Assembly (NCBI RefSeq): GCF_025913575.1
Contig: NZ_CP109785.1
Span: forward strand, 744,001 to 808,000
Length of the DNA: 64,000 nucleotides
Direction of reading: 5' to 3'
From: Halocatena marina
GTDB taxonomy: Archaea > Halobacteriota > Halobacteria > Halobacteriales > Haloarculaceae
The translations under genes and the position numbers were made by a program. The stretch's first letter is position 1. Every line of letters begins with the position of its first letter. The notes under the pieces were generated by a model. It searched no databases, had not been told where the DNA came from, and was given only the letters and a program-made list of their open reading frames with translations. This document shows positions 61,909-64,000 of the stretch, piece after piece.

Positions 61909-62503
61909 GTTTACTATCACTTCTGTATTCACATAAGATTATTTATTCGTAAAAATGGTCGCATATGGTTTTTCGAATTGGTACACGTAATGATGGTAGC
62001 TATAGAATAGCCATCTCATTCTCTCCAATCAAACCAATTGAGAATTATGTATGCGATATAGATATATTTGTTCCTGTCAACCACTCTCTGTCAGTTATCA
62101 CAAAACATTTTCATTTCCTTGACCCTGTGTCTCTCGTAAACGGGTGTACCAACGCTACACAGACACGAGAAGCCGACATATGGCCATCCCTTGTTGGAAT
62201 TCACCGAGAGTGATGAACTTCTGCACGAAGCGGCTGTTCGGGACGTCAGCAAAGAATTTGGGACCCACGCTTGTGGCTCCTGTTCACAATATCGGACATG
62301 AGATATTTCTTTCATCTATTATTGCGTGGTATCACACGGATGATTCACACTAGAATTCGTCGACGCATCATCGGATGCGCAAAGATCGTCCTCACTCACT
62401 GAGATACGTAACAATCAGTCACATGTCCAGTAGACACAGTTGAGGTCGTCTTTCCGGTAATCGAGACAGTTGACGGCCAAGCTAAGATAGGACGGGAGAT
62501 CAA
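61909..62503. other. 595-base gap with a possible gene remnant
   Basis: In one plus-strand frame (about 62139-62299) the codons read LEFTESDELLHEAAVRDVS, then KEFGTHACGSCSQYRT and TGA, with haloarchaeal acidic bias and a CxxC, but there is no ATG or GTG at its head. It looks like the 3' end of a decayed gene. The remaining sequence shows nothing supportable. Confidence 0.3.
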
Positions 62504-63226
62504 TCAGCGTTTAGAATCCATGATCAATCCACCCGTCGCACCAGACAGGAAGTCGGTGGTAGCGTACTTGATTCGTCGCTTGACGGCACCGCTGGCTTGT
62601 CTGAAGCTGATCCGCCATGGTGTCCGCTCACCGACAACAGTCGTCTCACCGTTAGCGATGGCTGTAAGGATCCCGTCGACCGTCCGTTCCTCGCTGGCGA
62701 CGTGCGTGACTGCCTGCCCGACCATCTCTGCGATATGAGCGTCGCTCCCTGCGGTCATCGGAAGCGCTCGAGTGGTCGCAAAACGCTCTGCCTTCCGATT
62801 CGACCGACCCGTGAGGAGCCGTGAATTGTACACCTCAATGGCGTCAGCACTCGCGAGCTCTTCCTCTGAGATATTCGGTGCGACACCGTGGCGGGATCCT
62901 TGGAATGGATGCGGGATGATGGCAATCCCACCGAGATCACGGATGCGATCGAGCGTCTCCATAAAAGGGAGCCCCGCAGGAATTCGTTCTGTGATACCCA
63001 ACCCAAGAACGTGACCAGCGGCACTCGTGATTTCCGAACCGGGGATGCCAATAAGTCCGTACTCGGGGGCAATGTCCGCTGCTTCGAGGCTCGCGGCGAT
63101 TTCGTCATGATCAGTCACTGCGAGCGCGTCGAGACCGACCGCTTCGGCCTGCTGAAGCAGCAACTCGACCGGATCGCGCCCGTCGTACGACTGGGCGGAG
63201 TGTGTGTGTAGCTCGACCGAAAGCAC
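62504..63226 (-). CDS. PHP-domain metal-dependent phosphoesterase
   Basis: A 240-residue PHP protein. VELHTHSAQSYDG, VTDHDEIAASLEA, GSEITSAAGHVLGLG, IIPHPFQGSRHG and MTAGSDAHIAEMVG supply the metal ligands (His, Asp, Glu) in family order. Related enzymes hydrolyse nucleoside 3',5'-bisphosphates or phosphosugars; the exact substrate is unknown. Divergent from purL with 196 bases between starts. The last 20 residues include a basic, Gly-rich tail. Confidence 0.9.
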   Translation of the reverse strand: MLSVELHTHSAQSYDGRDPVELLLQQAEAVGLDALAVTDHDEIAASLEAADIAPEYGLIGIPGSEITSAAGHVLGLGITERIPAGLPFMETLDRIRDLGGIAIIPHPFQGSRHGVAPNISEEELASADAIEVYNSRLLTGRSNRKAERFATTRALPMTAGSDAHIAEMVGQAVTHVASEERTVDGILTAIANGETTVVGERTPWRISFRQASGAVKRRIKYATTDFLSGATGGLIMDSKR

Positions 63227-63392
63227 AACGATGGATTGGCTGCCGCTGGCAAAAAAACCTCGATACTGGGTTGTCAGTGTTGAGTGTTACACCACAACAA
63301 TGTCTGATACACCATCGGATAGCCCCATATCTCAGAATACACCAGCGATCTATACGGTGACTGTATGCTGTGCCTATCGGACATGGAAAGGG

Positions 63393-63400
63393 CTTTTACC
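63393..63400 (+). promoter_or_regulatory. TATA box for purL
   Basis: CTTTTACC centred 27 bases before the ATG at 63423, which fixes a leaderless purL start. An in-frame ATG at 63300 would add 41 residues with no family resemblance. Confidence 0.5.
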
Positions 63401-63422
63401 GGCCTTCGCGGATACCCGGTCA

Positions 63423-64000
63423 ATGAGCCTTGCCCCAGCGGATTACGGCCTCGTTGTCTCTGAACTTGGCCGCGATCCGACACCTGCGGAGGAAGCGCTC
63501 TTCGAGAATCTCTGGAGTGAGCACTGTGCATACCGCTCCTCACAGCCACTGCTTTCAGCATTCGACAGCGACGATGACTCTCAGAGCGTCGTTGTCGGAC
63601 CGGGAGACGACGCCGCCGTGGTTGCTCTCACTGACTCCACGTACATCACGATGGGCATCGAAAGCCACAATCACCCATCGTACGTCGATCCATACGACGG
63701 CGCGGCGACGGGTGTCGGAGGGATCGTCCGCGATACACTCTCGATGGGCGCGTACCCGATCGCACTCACAGACTCTCTCTATTTTGGTTCGTTTGAGGAC
63801 GAACACTCCAGATATCTGTTCGAAGGGGTGGTCGAAGGAATTGCAGACTATGGCAACTCCATCGGCGTCCCAACCATCGGTGGGAGCGTCGATTTCCATC
63901 CAGACTACGAAGGAAATCCGCTCGTTAACGTTGCTTGTGTAGGTCTCCTTTCATCGGAGAGACTTGTCACCGCCGAGGCACAGACTGCGGGGAACGCACT
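63423..64000 (+). CDS. purL: phosphoribosylformylglycinamidine synthase subunit PurL (N-terminal part)
   Basis: The first 192 residues of PurL, the ATP-dependent FGAM synthase of purine biosynthesis; the gene runs off the window. ALFENLWSEHCAYRSSQPLL is the conserved start of the N-terminal domain, GPGDDAAVVAL and GIESHNHPSYVDPYDGAATGVGGIVRD hold the catalytic His and ATP/metal residues, and VPTIGGSVDFH follows. The short N-terminus (19 residues before ALFENLW) shows the small two-subunit PurL used with PurS and PurQ, neither of which is in the window. Confidence 0.96.
   Translation, partial: MSLAPADYGLVVSELGRDPTPAEEALFENLWSEHCAYRSSQPLLSAFDSDDDSQSVVVGPGDDAAVVALTDSTYITMGIESHNHPSYVDPYDGAATGVGGIVRDTLSMGAYPIALTDSLYFGSFEDEHSRYLFEGVVEGIADYGNSIGVPTIGGSVDFHPDYEGNPLVNVACVGLLSSERLVTAEAQTAGNA

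Noticed and set aside
61965..62213. 82-residue plus-strand frame
   Set aside because: Low-acid, Ile/Ser/Asn-rich translation of AT-rich DNA, no promoter or family match.
63300..63422. 41-residue N-terminal extension of purL
   Set aside because: In frame, but the added residues resemble no PurL and a TATA box sits 27 bases before the ATG at 63423.
63430..63942. 170-residue plus-strand frame inside purL
   Set aside because: Ser/Thr/Arg-rich out-of-frame shadow of an unmistakable purL.
1..64000. CRISPR arrays, tRNA or rRNA genes, intact insertion sequences
   Set aside because: No regularly spaced repeats, no tRNA T-arm/cloverleaf pattern, no conserved rRNA words and no transposase-like protein found on reading both strands by eye; a covariance-model scan would be decisive.

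Overview
The window is chromosomal DNA of a halophilic archaeon (class Halobacteria). The evidence is acidic proteins throughout, twin-arginine and lipobox leaders on almost every secreted protein, a TFB-type transcription factor, haloarchaea-specific small families (UPF0058, DUF555/UPF0212, DUF357, DUF7504, DUF7503) and many leaderless genes with a TATA-like box about 25-35 bases before the start codon. By eye, base composition is mid-50s GC in genes, low for the class, with a marked AT-rich gap at about 34-35.8 kb. I see no rRNA, tRNA, CRISPR array or intact insertion sequence.

Layout. 0-10 kb is housekeeping: an old-yellow-enzyme oxidoreductase, a riboflavin-pathway reductase (arfC), thioredoxin reductase, DUF357, a winged-helix regulator with a small membrane protein, a sodium/solute symporter with a 36-residue partner, TFB, zinc-ribbon, UPF0058 and DUF555 proteins, and an OGG1-type DNA glycosylase. 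10-13 kb has a membrane protein and an alkaline-phosphatase-superfamily enzyme. 13-18.6 kb is an iron and redox zone: two tandem iron-siderophore-type binding lipoproteins without permease or ATPase, a three-gene micro-operon of unknown small proteins, a ferritin-like protein and a disulfide reductase. Two near-identical palindromes (TTTAGG-N4-CCTAAA), each exactly 4 bases before an ATG, tie the lipoproteins and the micro-operon to one iron regulator. 18.8-23.3 kb is a complete TAXI-type TRAP transporter. 23.3-27.2 kb has an alpha/beta hydrolase, a DoxX protein and a large secreted metalloprotease. 27.4-31 kb is a ModE-like regulator divergent from a WtpABC tungstate/molybdate transporter. 31.8-34 kb has RidA and a long metallo-beta-lactamase-fold protein.

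After the AT-rich gap, 35.8-46.8 kb looks like a surface-glycan locus: two alkaline-phosphatase/sulfatase-fold proteins, a flippase-like membrane protein, a polysaccharide deacetylase, a DUF2304-GT2 fusion and a GT39-like membrane glycosyltransferase, interrupted by an APC amino-acid transporter with two UspA domains. 47-52 kb encodes three Tat-exported proteins: an alpha/alpha-toroid repeat protein, a tandem ferritin-like protein and a subtilase. 53-56 kb is an acyl-CoA ligase and a cytochrome P450.

56.1-59.2 kb holds the most interesting unit: a DUF7504 protein, a 695-residue CHAT (caspase-like) protease candidate with a His497/Cys528 pair, and a 45-residue one-helix membrane peptide (DUF7503 type) encoded tail-to-tail with it. 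The end of the window returns to core metabolism: gatA-gatC, a lipoprotein, a PHP phosphoesterase and the start of purL.
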